Assembly (NCBI GenBank): GCA_032433765.1
Contig: JAVIAB010000041.1
Location: forward strand, 81,244,428-81,308,427
Origin: Megaustenia siamemsis
Lineage: Eukaryota; Mollusca; Gastropoda; Stylommatophora; Ariophantidae
Length of the DNA: 64,000 nt
Direction of reading: 5' to 3'
Shown here: piece after piece, positions 1-13,262 of the stretch
How positions within the stretch are numbered: the stretch's first letter is position 1
Layout: each line of letters opens with the position of its first letter
Notes under the pieces: model-generated
The model's input: the letters and a program-made list of their open reading frames with translations, nothing else
The model's database searches: none
Told to the model about the DNA's origin: nothing
Made by a program: the position numbers and the translations under genes

Positions 1-1629
1 TTGATGGAGTAGAGGTTGGTGTCATTGATGGTGTAGTTGTCGGTTTGTTGGCTTCACGCTAGCCTAGTCTGGGCAGTTGGATGGAGTAGAGGTTGGTGTC
101 ATTGATGGAGTAGTTGTCGGTTTGTTGGCTTCACGTTAGCCTAGTCTGGGCGGTTGGATGGAGTAGGGGTTGTTGTCATTGATGGAGTAAAGGTTGTTGT
201 CATTGATGGAGTAGAGGTTGGTGTCATTGATGGTGTAGAGGTTGTTGTCATTGATGGAGTAGAGGTTGGTGTCATTGATGGAGTAGAGGTTGTTGTCATT
301 GATGGAGTAGAGGTTGGTGTCATTGATGGTGTAGAGGTTGGTGTCATTGATGGTGTAGAGGTTGTTGTCATTGATGGAGTAGAGGTTGTTGTCATTGATG
401 GAGTAGAGGTTGGTGTCATTGATGGAGTAGAGGTTGTTGTCATTGATGGAGTAGAGGTTGTTGTCATTGATGGAGTAGAGGTTGGTGTCATTGATGGAGT
501 AGAGGTTGTTGTCATTGATGGAGTAGAGGTTGGTGTCATTGATGGTGTAGAGGTTGGTGTCATTGATGGTGTAGAGGTTGTTGTCATTGATGGAGTAGAG
601 GTTGTTGTCATTGATGGAGTAGAGGTTGGTGTCATTGATGGTGTAGAGGTTGGTGTCATTGATGGTGTAGAGGTTGTTGTCATTGATGGAGTAGAGGTTG
701 TTGTCATTGATGTAGTAGAGGTTGTTGTCATTGATGGAGTAGAAGTTGTTGTCATTGATGGATGTGAGGTTGGTGTCATTGATGTAGTAGAGGTTGTTGT
801 CATTGATGGAGTAGAAGTTGTTGTCATTGATGGATGTGAGGTTGGTGTCATTGATGAAGTACAGGTTGGTGTCATTGATGGAGTCCAGGTTGATGTAATT
901 GATGGAGTATATTTTTATGTAATTGATAGAGTAGAAATTTGTGTAAATGATGGAGTTCAGGATGATGTAATTGGTGGAGTAGAGGTTGATATAATTGATG
1001 GAGTAGAGGTTTATATATTTGATGAAGTAGAGGTTGATATAATTGATGGAGTAGAGGTTTATATATTTGATGGAATAGTGGTTTATGTAATTGATGGAGT
1101 AGAGGTTTATGTATTTGATGGAATAGAGGTTTTTATAGTTGATGGAATAGTGGTTTATGTAATTGATGGAGTAGAGGTTTATGTATTTGATGGAATAGAG
1201 GTTTATATAGTTGAGGGAGTAGAGGTTTATATATTTGATGGAGTAGTGGTTTATGTAATTGATGGAGTAGAGGTTTATGTATTTGATGGAATAGAGGTTT
1301 ATATAGTTGATGGAGTAGAGGTTTATATATTTGATGGAGTAGTGGTTTATGTAATTGATGGAGTAGAGGTTTATGTATTTGATGGAATAGAGGTTTATAT
1401 AGTTGATGGAGTAGAGGTTTATATATTTGATGGAGTAGTTGTTTATGTAATTGATGAAGTAGAGGTTTATGTATTTGATGGAATAGAGGTTTATATAGTT
1501 GATGGAGTAGAGGTTCATATATTTGATGGAGCAGTGGTTTATTTAATTGATGGAATAGAGGTTTATATAATTGATGGAGTAGAGGTTTATATAATTGATG
1601 GAGTAGTGGTATTTAATGTTTTTCATTGA
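1..1629 (+). repeat. 24-bp minisatellite, left arm (forward)
   Basis: Tandem array of a 24-bp unit with the core gtcattgatggagta, about 65 copies. Positions 1-153 carry a longer unit in which the 24-mer alternates with a spacer containing cctagtctgggc. Positions 154-890 are near-pure 24-mers differing mainly at gttggt/gttgtt. From about 890 to 1629 the units are diverged and AT-richer (gtttatatatttgatgg) and form a 96-bp higher-order unit of four 24-mers. The period is a multiple of three and lacks stops, so a 491-codon frame crosses it; I do not consider it coding. Confidence 0.95.
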
Positions 1630-1878
1630 TGTATAATCTACTAACCTATCACTAACGATCAAGTACATAAAGAACTCCAAAGTCAGCATACACCAGACAT
1701 AAACAGGTCACTTCCGGGGTCACCGAGAGTAGAGGTCAACATCCGGACACGCGCGGTCATGGTTAACTCCCCTTGTCTTTCGTGTACATGTGGTGCGCTG
1801 CGCACCACACTATATATCTTTGTTAATTTAGCACCACAATGATAACCAGTTGGAACATTGTATACTACTACCGACAAC
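1630..1878. other. non-repetitive core between inverted 24-bp arrays
   Basis: About 250 bp of ordinary sequence separating the forward and reverse 24-bp arrays. It holds a near-perfect hairpin at 1789-1809 (tgtggtgcgc, one t, gcgcaccaca), followed at 1810-1818 by ctatatatc. No credible reading frame is seen. It may be the ancestral sequence at an inversion point or the remnant of an inserted element. Confidence 0.7.
1789..1809. repeat. 21-bp hairpin palindrome
   Basis: Two 10-bp arms that are exact reverse complements flank a single t at 1799. Fold-back as DNA or RNA would give a GC-rich stem, though a one-base loop would force the central pairs open. It sits almost centrally between the two inverted 24-bp arrays. 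Confidence 0.85.
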
Positions 1879-4789
1879 TACTCCATCAATGACACCAACC
1901 TCTACACCACCAATGACACCAACCTCTACACCATCAATGACACCAACCTCTACACCATCAATGACACCAACCTCTACCCCATCCAACCACCCAGACTAGG
2001 CTAACGTGAAGCCAACAAACCGACAACTACTCCATCAATGACACCAACCTCTACACCATCAATGACACTAACCTCTACTCCATCCAACCGCCCAGACTAT
2101 GCTAACGTGAAGCCAACAAACCGACAACTACTCCATCAATGACACCAACCTCTACTCCATCCAACCACCAAGACTAGGGCTAACGTGAAGCCAACAAACC
2201 GACAACTACACCATCAATGACACCAACCTCTACACCATCAATGACACCAACCTCTACACCATCAATGACACCAACCTCTACACCTTCAATGACACCAACC
2301 TCTACCCCATCCAACCACCCAGACTAGGCTAACGTGCAGCCAACAAACTGACAACTACTCCATCAATGACACCAACCTCTACTCCATCCAACCACCCAGA
2401 CTATGCTAACGTGAAGCCAACAAACTGACAACTACTCCATCAATGACACCAACCTCTACTCCATCCAACCGCCCAGACTATGCTAACGTGAAGCCAACAA
2501 ACCGACAACTACTCCATCAATGACACCAACCTCTACTCCATCCAACCGCCCAGACTAGGCTAATGTGAAGCCAACAAACTGACAACTACACCATCAATGA
2601 CACCAACCTCTACTCCATCCAACCGCCCAGACTAGGGCTAACGTGAAGCCAACAAACCGACAACTACTCCATCAATGACACCAACCTCTACTCCATCCAA
2701 CCGCCCAGACTAGGCTAATGTGAAGCCAACAAACTGACAACTACACCATCAATGACACCAACCTCTACTCCATCAATGACACCAACCTCGACACCATCAA
2801 TGACACCAACCTCTACTCCATCCAACCGCCCAGACTAGGCTAACGTGAAGCCAACAAACTGACAACTACTCCATCAATGACACCAACCTCTACTCCATCA
2901 ATGACACCAACCTCTACTCCATCCAACCGCCCAGACTAGGCTAATGTGAAGCCAACAAACTGACAACTACTCCATCAATGACACCAACCTCTACTCCATC
3001 CAACCCCCCAGACTAGGCTAATGTGAAGCCAACAAACTGACAACTACTCCATCAATGACACCAACCTCTACTCCATCAATGACACCAACCTCGACACCAT
3101 CAATGACACCAACCTCTACTCCATCAATGACACCAACCTCTACTCCATCAATGACACCAACCTCTACTCCATCAATGACACCAACCTCTACTCCATCAAT
3201 GACACCAACCTCTACTCCATCAATGACACCAACCTCTACTCCATCAATGACACCAACCTCTACTCCATCAATGACACCAACCTCGACACCATCAATGACA
3301 CCAACCTCTACTCCATCAATGACACCAACCTCTACTCCATCCAACCGCCCAGACTAGGGCTAACGTGAAGCCAACAAACCGACAACTACTCCATCAATGA
3401 CACCAACCTCTACTCCATCAATGACACCAACCTCGACACCATCAATGACACCAACCTCTACTCCATCAATGACACCAACCTCTACTCCATCCAACCGCCC
3501 AGACTAGGGCTAATGTGAAGCCAACAAACCGACAACTACTCCATCAATGACACCAACCTCTACTCCATCAATGACACCAACCTCTACTCCATCAATGACA
3601 CCAACCTCTACTCCATCCAACCTCCCAGACTAGGGCTAACGTGAAGCCAACAAACCGACAACTACTCCATCAATGACACCAACCTTTACTCCATCAATGA
3701 CACCAACCTCTACTCCATCCAACCGCCCAGACTAGGGCTAACGTGAAGCCAACAAACCGACAACTACTCCATCAATGACATCAACCTCTACTCCATCCAA
3801 CCGCCCAGACTAGGCTAACGTGAAGCCAACAAACTGACAACTACTCCATCAATGACACCAACCTCTACACCATCAATGACACCAACCTCTACACCATCAA
3901 TGACACCAATCTCTACTCCATCAATGACACCAACCTCTACACCATCAATGACACCAACATCTACTCCATCCAACCGCCCAGACTATGCTAACGTGAAGCC
4001 AACAAACCGACAACTACTCCATCAATGATACCAACCTCTACTCCATCCAACCACCCATACTATGCTAACGTGAAGCCAACAAACCGACAACTACACCATC
4101 AATGACACCAACCTCTACTCCATCCAACCGCCCAGACTAGGGCTAACGTGAAGCCAACAAACCGACAACTACTCCATCAATGACACCAACCTCTACTCCA
4201 TCCAACCACCCAGACTATGCTAACGTGAATCCAACAAACCGACAACTACTCCATCAATGACACCAACCTCTACTCCATCCAACCGCCCAGACTAGGCTAA
4301 CGTGAAGCCAACAAACCGACAACTACTCCATCAATGACACCAACCTCTACTCCATCCAACCGCCCAGACTAGGCTAGCGTGAAGCCAACAAACCGACAAC
4401 TACTCCATCAATGACACCAACCTCTACTCCATCCAACCGCCCAGACTAGGCTAACGTGAAGCCAACAAACCGACAACTACTCCATCAATGACACCAACCT
4501 CTACTCCATCCAACCGCCCAGACTAGGCTAACGTGAAGCCAACAAACCGACAACTACTCCATCAATGACACCAACCTCTACTCCATCCAACCGCCCAGAC
4601 TAGGCTAGCGTGAAGGCAACAAACCGACAACTACTCCATCAATGACACCAACCTCTACTCCATCCAACCACCCAGACTAGGCTAACGTGAAGCCAACAAA
4701 CCGACAACTACTCCATCAATGACACCAACCTCTACTCCATCCAACCGCCCAGACTAGGCTAGCGTGAAGGCAACAAACCGACAACTACA
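1879..4789 (-). repeat. 24-bp minisatellite, right arm (reversed), with 77-bp higher-order unit
   Basis: The same 24-bp unit as at 1-1629 but reverse-complemented (atcaatgacaccaacctcta). Here it is mostly organised as a 77-bp higher-order unit: one or more 24-mers plus a spacer with cgcccagactaggctaacg and gaagccaacaaaccgac. The number of 24-mers per spacer varies from one to about twelve (3040-3345 is a pure run). At 4241-4780 the 77-bp unit repeats regularly with one 24-mer each. The spacer is the reverse complement of that at 1-153, confirming inverted orientation. Confidence 0.95.
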
Positions 4790-5148
4790 CCATCAGCGTG
4801 TCAGAGCTAATCTCAGCAACAACCGAGGCTATAGCGAGTGGACCTCCGTGTCCAAACACGAGTGATCGTCCAGTTCTCCACTAAGAAGTCAATGAGAATC
4901 GATCAGTTTGGACAAGTCAAACACAGGGTCGGCGTGTCCATGTTTGTTTAAGGAGGAAGGGGTGAGGGGGGAGGGGGGAGGGGGGTCGTTGTCAGGGCTC
5001 GAGGAAGTGGCAATTGATGTTTTCTAGTTAACATTTGAGCAACAATCATCTAGTGCCGCTACGTAAGACATCTTAAATTTACATTATTGACAGCACCGGT
5101 GGTGCAGCTTTGCCATTGTTACTTGTCAGTCTATCTATTGTTTGTATA
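4790..5148. other. non-repetitive spacer with G-rich tract
   Basis: Ordinary sequence with no credible coding frame. A purine/G tract at 4951-4986 has four or more runs of at least four G (ggggtgagggggg and following), a potential G-quadruplex on the + strand. Confidence 0.6.
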
Positions 5149-6493
5149 CGTGAGACCTTTCTCTCATGTTTAGCTGAGGCCTTTCTCTCATGTGCTGCTG
5201 AGACCTTTCTTTCATGTTTAGCTGAGGCCTTTCTCTCATGTGCTGCTGAGACCTTTCTCTCATGTTTAGCTGAGGCCTTTCTCTCATGTGCTGCTGAGAC
5301 CTTTCTTTCATGTTTAGCTGAGGCCTTTCTCTCACGTGCTGCTGAGACCTTTCTCTCTTGTTTAGCTGAGACCTTTCTTTCATGTTTAGCTGAAACCTTT
5401 CTTTCATGTTTAGCTGAGACCTTTCTCTCTTGTTTAGCTGAGACCTTTCTCTCTTGGTTAGCTGAGACCTTTCTCTCTTGTTTAGCTGAGACTTTTCTCT
5501 CATGTTTAGCTGAGACCTTTCTCTCTTGTTTAGCTGAGACCTTTCTCTCATGTTTAGCTGAGACCTTTCTCTCTTGTTTAGCTGAGACCTTTCTCTCATG
5601 TTTAGCTGAGACCTTTCTCTCTTGTTTAGCTGAGACCTTTCTCTCATGTTTAGCTGAGACCTTTCTCTTATGTACTGCTGAGACCTCTCTCTCATGTACT
5701 GCTGAGACCTTTCTCTCTTGTTTAGCTGAGACTTTTCTCTCTTGTTTAGCTGAGACCTTTCTCTCATGTTTAGCTGAGACCTTTCTCTCATGTTTAGCTG
5801 AGACCTTTCTTTCATGTTTAGCTGAGACCTTTTTCTCTTGTTTAGCTGAGACCTTTCTCTCATGTTTAGCTGAGACCTTTCTCTCTTGTTTAGCTGAGAC
5901 CTTTCTCTCTTGTTTAGCTGAGACCTTTCTCTCTTGTTTAGCTGAGACTTTTCTCTCTTGTTTAGCTGAGACCTTTCTCTCATGTTTAGCTGAGACCTTT
6001 CTCTCATGTTTAGCTGAGACCTTTCTCTCATGTTTAGCTGAGACCTTTCTCTCTTGTTTAGCTGAGACCTTTCTCTCATGTTTAGCTGAGACCTTTCTAT
6101 CTTGTTTAGCTGAGACCTTTCTCTCTTGTTTAGCTGAGACCTTTCTCTCTTGTTTAGCTGAGACCTTTCTCTCTTAATTAGCTGAGACCTTTCTCTCTTG
6201 TTTAGCTGAGACCTTTCTCTCACGTTTAGCTGTGACCTTTCTCTCATGTACTGCTGAGACCTTTCTCTCATGTACTGCTGAGACCTTTCTCTCAAGTTTA
6301 GCTGAGACCTTTCTCTCATATTTAGCTGAGACCTTTCTCTCATGTTTTGCTGAGACCTTTCTCTCAAGTTTAGCTGAGACCTTTCTCTCATATTTAGCTG
6401 AGACCTTTCTCTCATATTTAGCTGAGACCTTTCTCTCATGTTTTGCTGAGACCTTTCTCTCATGTTTTGCTGAGACTTTTCTCTCATATTTTA
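5149..6493. repeat. 24-bp minisatellite (second family)
   Basis: About 56 copies of a 24-bp unit with core gctgagacctttctctc, varying at the end (atgttta, ttgttta, atgtgct, atgtact). Near 5160-5350 two variants, one with gaggcc plus tttagct and the other with tgtgctgct, alternate to give a 48-bp higher-order unit. It is unrelated in sequence to the 24-bp array at 1-4789. Long frames on both strands follow from the 8-codon stop-free period and are not called genes. Confidence 0.95.
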
Positions 6494-7343
6494 GATATTA
6501 AACGATCATCTCCTCCTTTCATCACCGCCATTCTCTCTTCCTCTCAAATTTCTCTCCGTCTCCTCTTCTTCGTTCACTCTCTCTTTGCCTCTAACTTCCT
6601 GCAACCCCTCACCCCCCCCCCCTTTTCCTCCTTAATCTCTTCTTATCCCCCTGTCTCTCTTCTTTTCTCCCTCCTTCTTCCTCTCTGTCCTTTTCTCTCG
6701 CTCATTCCCTCTCTCTCTCATTTTCCTTCTCTCACACCGTTGCTCCCTCTGTCTCTCTCTCTCTCTCATTTTCCCTCACACTGTATCTCCCTCTGTCTCT
6801 CTATTTTCCCTCCCTCAAACCGTATCTTCCTCTCTCTATATATTTTCCCTCCCTCACACCGTATCTTCCCCTCTTTCTCTCTATTTTCCCTCCCTCACAC
6901 CGTATCTTCCTCTCTCTCTCTATTTTCCCTCTCTCACACTGTATCTTCATCTCTCTCTCTTTCTCTATTTTCCCTCCCTCACACTGTATCTTCATCTCTC
7001 TCTCTTTCTCTATTTTCCCTCCCTCACACCGTATCTTCATCTCTCTCTCTATTTTCCCTCCCTCACACCGTATCTTCATCTCTCTCTCTATTTCCCTCCC
7101 TCACACCGTATCTTCCTCTCTCTCTCTCTCTCTCTCTCTCTATTTTCCCTCCCTCATACCATATCTTCCTCTCTCTCTCTTTTTCATCCCTCACACCGTA
7201 TCTTCCTCTCTCTCTTTTCCCTCACTCACACCGTACATATCTCTCTATTTTCCCTTCCTCACACCGTATCTCCCTCTCTCTCTCTCTCTCATTTTCCCTC
7301 CCTCACACCGTATTCTCTCTCTCATTTTCCCTCATTCACACCG

Positions 7344-7374
<31 letters not shown>

Positions 7375-8586
7375 TTTCCCTACCTCGCACTGTATCTCTC
7401 CCTCCCTCATTTTCCCTCCCCCACACCGTATCTCCCCCCCTCTCTCTCTCATTTCCCCTCCATCACATCGCATCTTCTTCTCTCTCTCTTTTCCCTCCCT
7501 TACACCGTATCTCTCTCTCTCAATATATATATATATATATTTTCCTTCCCTTAAACCGTATCTCTCTCTCTCTCTCTCTATTTTCCCACCCTCACACCGT
7601 ATCTTCCTCTTTCTATATATAATATCCCTCCCTCACACCGTATCTTCCTCTCTCTCTCTCTCTCTCTCTCTATTTTCCCTCCCTCACACCGTATCTTCCT
7701 CTCTCTCTCTCTATTTTCCCTCCTTCACACCGTATCTTCCTCTCTCTCTTTCTGTTTTCCTTCCCTCACACTGTATCTTCATCTCTCTCTCTTTCTCTAT
7801 TTTCCCTCCCTCACACCGTATCTTCCTCTTTCTATATATAATATCCCTCCCTCACACCGTATCTTCCTCTCTCTCTCTCTATTTTCCCTCCCTCACACCG
7901 TATCTTCCTCTTTCTATATATAATATCCCTCCCTCACACCGTATCTTCCTCTCTCTCTCTATTTTCCCTCCCTCACACCGTATCTTCCTCTCTCTCTCTC
8001 TATTTTCCCTCCTTCACACCGTATCTTCCTCTCTCTCTTTCTGTTTTCCTTCCCTCACACTGTATCTTCATCTCTCTCTCTTTCTCTATTTTCCCTCCCT
8101 CACACCGTATCTTCCTCTCTCTCTCTATTTTCCCTCCCTCACACCGTATCTTCCTCTCTCTGTATTTTCCCTCCCTCATACCGTATCTTCCTCTCTCTCT
8201 CTATTTTCCCCCTCTCACACCGTATCTTCCTCTCTCTCTCTATTTTTTCATTCCTTCACACCGTATCTTCATCTCTCTCTCTCTATTTTCCCTCCTTCAC
8301 ACCGTATCTTCCTCTCTCTCTCTATTTTCCCTCCTTCACACCGTATCTTCCTCTCTCTCTCTATTTTCCCTCCTTCACACCGTATCTTCTTCTTTCTCTC
8401 TATTTTCCCTCCTTCACACCGTATCTTCCTCTCTATCTCTCTATTTTCCTTCCCTCAAACCGTATTTCTCTCTCTCTATTTCCATCCCTCACACCGTATC
8501 TTCCTCTCTCTCTCTCTCTCTGTTTTTCTTCCCTCACACCGTATCTTCCTCTCTCTCTCTCTATTTTTCTTCCCTCACACCATATC

Positions 8587-8621
<35 letters not shown>

Positions 8622-9787
8622 CCCTCACAGCGTATCCTCCTCCCTCTCTCTCTCTCTCTCTATTTTCCCTCCCTCATACCATATCTTTCTCTCTCTCTTT
8701 TCCCTCCCTCACACCGTATATCTCTCTCTATTTTCCCTTCCTCACACCGTATCTCCCTCTCTCTCTCTCTCTCATTTTCCCTCCCTCACACCGTATTCTC
8801 TCTCTCATTTTCCCTCATTCACACCGTATATATATATATATCTCATTTCCCTACCTCGCACTGTATCTCTCCCTCCCTCATTTTCCCTCCCCCACACCGT
8901 ATCTCCCCCCTCTCTCTCTCTCATTTTCCCTCCCTCACACTGTATCTCCCTCTCTCTCTCTCTCGCTCTCATTTTTCCTCCTTCACACCGTATCTTCCTC
9001 TCTTTCTCTCATTTTCCCTCCCTCACACCGTATCTCCCTCTCTCTCTCTCTCTCATTTTCCCTCCCTCACACCGTATCTTCCTCTCTTTCTCTCATTTTC
9101 CCTCCTTCACACCGTATCTTCCTCTCTTTCTCTCATTATCCCTCCTTCACATCGTATCTTCCTCTCTTTCTTTCATTTTCCTTCCCTCACACCGTATGTT
9201 CCTCTCTCACTCTATTTTCCCTCCCTCACACAGTATCTTCTTCTCTCTATTTTCCCTCCCTCACACCGTATCTTCCTCTCTCTCTCGCTCTCTCTCTATT
9301 TTCCCTCCCTCACACAGTATCTTCTTCTCTCTATTTTCCCTCCCTCACACCATAACTTCCTCTCTCTATATATATATATTTTCCCTCCCTCACACCGTAT
9401 CTTCCTCTCTCTCACTATTTTCCCTCCCTCACACCGTATATTCCTCTCACTCTTTCTATTTTCCCTCCCTCTTTCTATTTTCCCTCCCTCACACCGTATC
9501 TTCCTCTCTCTCTCTCTCTCATTTCCCCTCCCTCACATCGTATCTCCCTCTCTCTATTGTCCCTCCCTCACACCGTATCTTCCTCTCTCTCTCGCTCTCT
9601 CTCTATTTTCCCTCCCTCACACAGTATCTTCGTCTCTCTATTTTCCCTCCCTCACACCGTATCTTCCTCTCTATCACTATTTTCCCTCCCTCACACCGTA
9701 TCTTCCTCTCTCTCTCTCTATTTTCCCTCCCTCACACCGTATATTTCTCTCACTCTTTCTATTTTCCCTCCCTCAGACCGTATCTTC

Positions 9788-9818
<31 letters not shown>

Positions 9819-10243
9819 CCCTCCCTCACATCGTATCTCCCTCTCTCTATTGTCCCTCCCTTACACCGTATCTTCCTCTCTCTCTCTCTCTCTCTCTCAT
9901 TTCCCCTCCCTCACATCGTATCTCCCTCTCTCTATTTTCCCTCCCTCACACCATATCTTCCTCTCTCTCTATATATATATATATTTTCCCTCCCTCACAC
10001 CGTATCTTCCTCTCTCTCACTATTTTCCCTCCCTCACACCGTATCTTCCTCTCTCTCACTATTTTCCCTCCCTCACACCGTATATTCCTCTCACTCTTTC
10101 TATTTTCCCTCCCTCACACCGTATCTTCCTCTCTCTCTCTCTCTCATTTCCCCTCCCTCACATCGTACCTCCCTCTCTCTATTGTCCCTCCCTTACACCG
10201 TATCTTCCTCTCTCTCTCTATTTTCTCTCCCTCACAACGTATC

Positions 10244-10283
<40 letters not shown>

Positions 10284-10855
10284 CCCCTCCATCACATCGC
10301 ATCTTCTTCTTCTCTCTCTTTTCCCTCCCTTACACCGTATCTCTCTCTCTCTCTCTATATATATATATTTTTTTTTTCCTTCCCTCAAACCGTATCTCTC
10401 TCTCTCTCTCTTTCTCTATTTTCCTTCCCTCAAACCGTACCTCTCTCTCTCTCTCTCTATTTTCCCACGCTCACACCGTATATTCCTCTATCTCTCTCTC
10501 TCTATTTTCCTTCCCTCAAACCGTATATCTCTCTCTATTTCCTCCCCCCCCCTCACACCGTATCTTCCTCTCTCTATATATAATATCCCCCCCTCACACC
10601 GTATCTTCCTCTCTCTCTCTCTATTTTCCCTCCCTCACACCGTATCTTCCTCTCTCTCACTATTTTCCCTCCCTGACACCGTATATTCCTCTCACTCTTT
10701 CTATTTTCCCTCCCTCACACCGTATCTTCCTCTCTCTCTCTCTCTCTCTCTCTCATTTCCCCTCCCTCACATCGTATCTCCCTCTCTCTATTTTCCCTCC
10801 CTCACACCGTATCTTCCTCTCTCTCTCTATTTTCCCTCACTCACAACGTATCTTC

Positions 10856-10886
<31 letters not shown>

Positions 10887-12317
10887 CCCCTCCATCACAT
10901 CGCATCTTCTTCTTCTCTCTCTCTTTTCCCTCCCTTACACCGTATATATATATCTCTCTATATATATTTTTTTTCCTTCCCTCACACCGTATCTCTCTCT
11001 CGCTCTCTCTATTTTCCTTCCCTCAAACCGTATCTCTCTCTCTCTCTCTCTCTATTTTCGCACACTCACACCGTACATTCCTCTATCTCTCTCTCTCTCT
11101 ATTTTCCTTCCCTCAAACCGTATATCTCTCTCTATTTTCCCTCCCTCACACCGTATCTTACTCTCTCTCTCTCTATTTTCCCTTCCTCACACCGTATCTT
11201 ACTCTCTCTCTCTCTAATTTCCCTCCCTCACACCGTATCTTCCTCTCTCTATATCTATTTTCCCTCCCTCACACCGTATCTTTCTCTCTCTCTATTTTCC
11301 CTTCCTCACACCGTATCTTCCTCTCTCTCTATTTTCCCTCCCTCACACCGTATCTTCTCTCTCTCTCTCTCTCTATTTTCCCTCCCTCACTCCGTATCTT
11401 CCTCTCTCTCTCTATTTTCCCTCCCTCACACCGTATCTTCCTCTCTCTCTCTCTCTATTTTCCCTCCCTCACACAGTATTTTCCTCTCTGTCTCTATTTT
11501 CCCTCCCTGACACCGTATCTTACTCTCTCTCTATTTTCCCTCCCTCACACCGTATCTTCCTCTTTCTCTCTATTTTCTCTCCCTCACACCGTATCTTCCT
11601 CTTTCTCTCTCTCTCTCTCTCTATTTTCCCTCCCTCACACCGTATCTTCCTCTCTCTCTCTATTTTCCCTCCCTCACACCGTATCTTCCTCTCTCTCTCT
11701 CTATTTTCCCTCCCTCACACCGTATCTTCATCTCTCTCTCTCTTTATTATCCCTCCCTCACACCTTATCTTACTCTCTCTCTCTATTTTCCCTTCCTCAC
11801 ACCTTATCTTCCTCTCTCTCTCTCTTTTTCCCTTCCCTCACACATTATCTTCCTCTCTCTCTCTATTTCCCTCCCTCACACCGTATCTTACTCTCTCTCT
11901 CTCTATTTTCCCTCCCTCACACCGTATCTTCTTCTCTCTCTCTATTTTCCCTCCCTCACACCGTATCTTCCTCTCTCTCTCTATTTCCCTCCCTCACACA
12001 GTACCTTCCTCTCTCTCTCTCTCATTTCCCCTCTCTCACGTCGTATCTCCCTCTCTCTATTTTACCTCCCTCACACCGTATCTTCCTCTCTATCTCTATT
12101 TTCCCTTCCTCACACCGTATCTTCCTCTCTGTTTCTATTTTCCCTTCCTCACACCGTATATTCCTCTCTCTTTATTTTCCTTCCCTGACACATTATCTTC
12201 CTCTCTCTCTCTATTTCCCTCCCTCACACCGTATCTTACTCTCTCTCTCTCTCTCTTTTCCCTCCCTCACACCGTATCTTCTTCTCTCTCTCTATTTTCC
12301 CTCCCTCATTCCGTATC

Positions 12318-12358
<41 letters not shown>

Positions 12359-12560
12359 CTCCCTTACACCGTACCTTCCTCACTCTTTCTCTTTACCCTC
12401 CTCACACCGTATATCTCTCTCTATTTTCCCTCCCTCACACCGTATATCTCTCTCTATTTTCCCTCCCTTACACCGTACCTTCCTCACTCTTTCTCTTTAC
12501 CCTCCCTCACACCGTATATCACTCTCTATTTTCCCTCCCTCACACCGTATATCTCTCTCT
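6494..12560. repeat. ~39-bp pyrimidine minisatellite with (TC)n and (TA)n
   Basis: About 150 copies of a roughly 39-bp unit: ccctccctcacaccgtat, then cttcc, then a variable (TC)n run, then tatttt. Unit length varies with (TC)n. The first ~200 bases are irregular CT-rich sequence. (TA)n islands replace (TC)n at about 7346-7373, 7523-7540, 8827-8840, 9369-9379, 9970-9983 and 10357-10368. The + strand is almost purely pyrimidine apart from the acaccgta word. Frames of up to 1,244 codons here are Ser/Leu/Pro/His low complexity and are not genes. Confidence 0.95.
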
Positions 12561-13262
12561 ATTTTCCCTCTGTCTGTCCCAATCTGTCCTTTTCCCAGTT
12601 CCACTCCCTCTCTAACTCCCCTCCAAACTTCCATTCTCTCCTAGCTTTTTCTCTCCTCTCTCACTCCCCCTCTCTCACTCCCCCCTCTCTCACTCCCCCC
12701 TCTCTCACTCCCCTCTCTCTCACTCCCCCCTCTCTCACTCCCCCCTCTCTCACTTCGTCTCTCTCACTCCCCCCTCTCTCACTCCCCCCTCTCTCACTCC
12801 CCCCTCTCTCACTCCCCCCTCTCTCACTCCCCCCTCTCTCACTTCGTCTCTCTCACTCCCCCCTCTCTCACTCCCCCCTCTCTCACTCCCCCCTCTCTCA
12901 CTCCCCCCTCTCTCACTCCCCCCTCTCTCACTTCGTCTCTCTCACTCCCCCCTCTCTCACTCCCCCCTCTCTCACTCCCCCCTCTCTCACTCCCCCCTCT
13001 CTCACTCCCCCCTCTCTCACTCCCCCTCTCTCACTCCCCCCTCTCTCACTCCCCCCTCTCTCACTCCCCCCTCTCTCACTCCCCTCTCTCTCACTCCCCC
13101 CTCTCTCACTCCCCCCTCTCTCACTTCGTCTCTCTCACTCCCCCCTCTCTCACTCCCCCCTCTCTCACTCCCCCCTCTCTCACTCCCCCCTCTCTCACTT
13201 CGTCTCTCTCACTCCCCCTCTCTCACTCCCCTCTCTCTCACTCCCCCTCTCTCACTCCTCCC
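12561..13262. repeat. 15-bp CT-rich array
   Basis: After a short irregular pyrimidine stretch (12561-12655), a 15-bp unit tctctcactcccccc repeats about 40 times, with every fifth to seventh unit replaced by cacttcgtctctctc, giving a higher-order period of about 95-110 bp. It continues the same-strand pyrimidine bias of the preceding 6 kb. Confidence 0.9.

Noticed and set aside
154..1629. 491-codon Val/Ile/Asp/Gly repeat protein
   Set aside because: Pure translation of the 24-bp satellite, whose reversed copy nearby is frequently interrupted by spacers and stops.
1810..1818. TATA-like ctatatatc after the hairpin as a promoter
   Set aside because: No downstream gene, only satellite; a short AT word is not enough.
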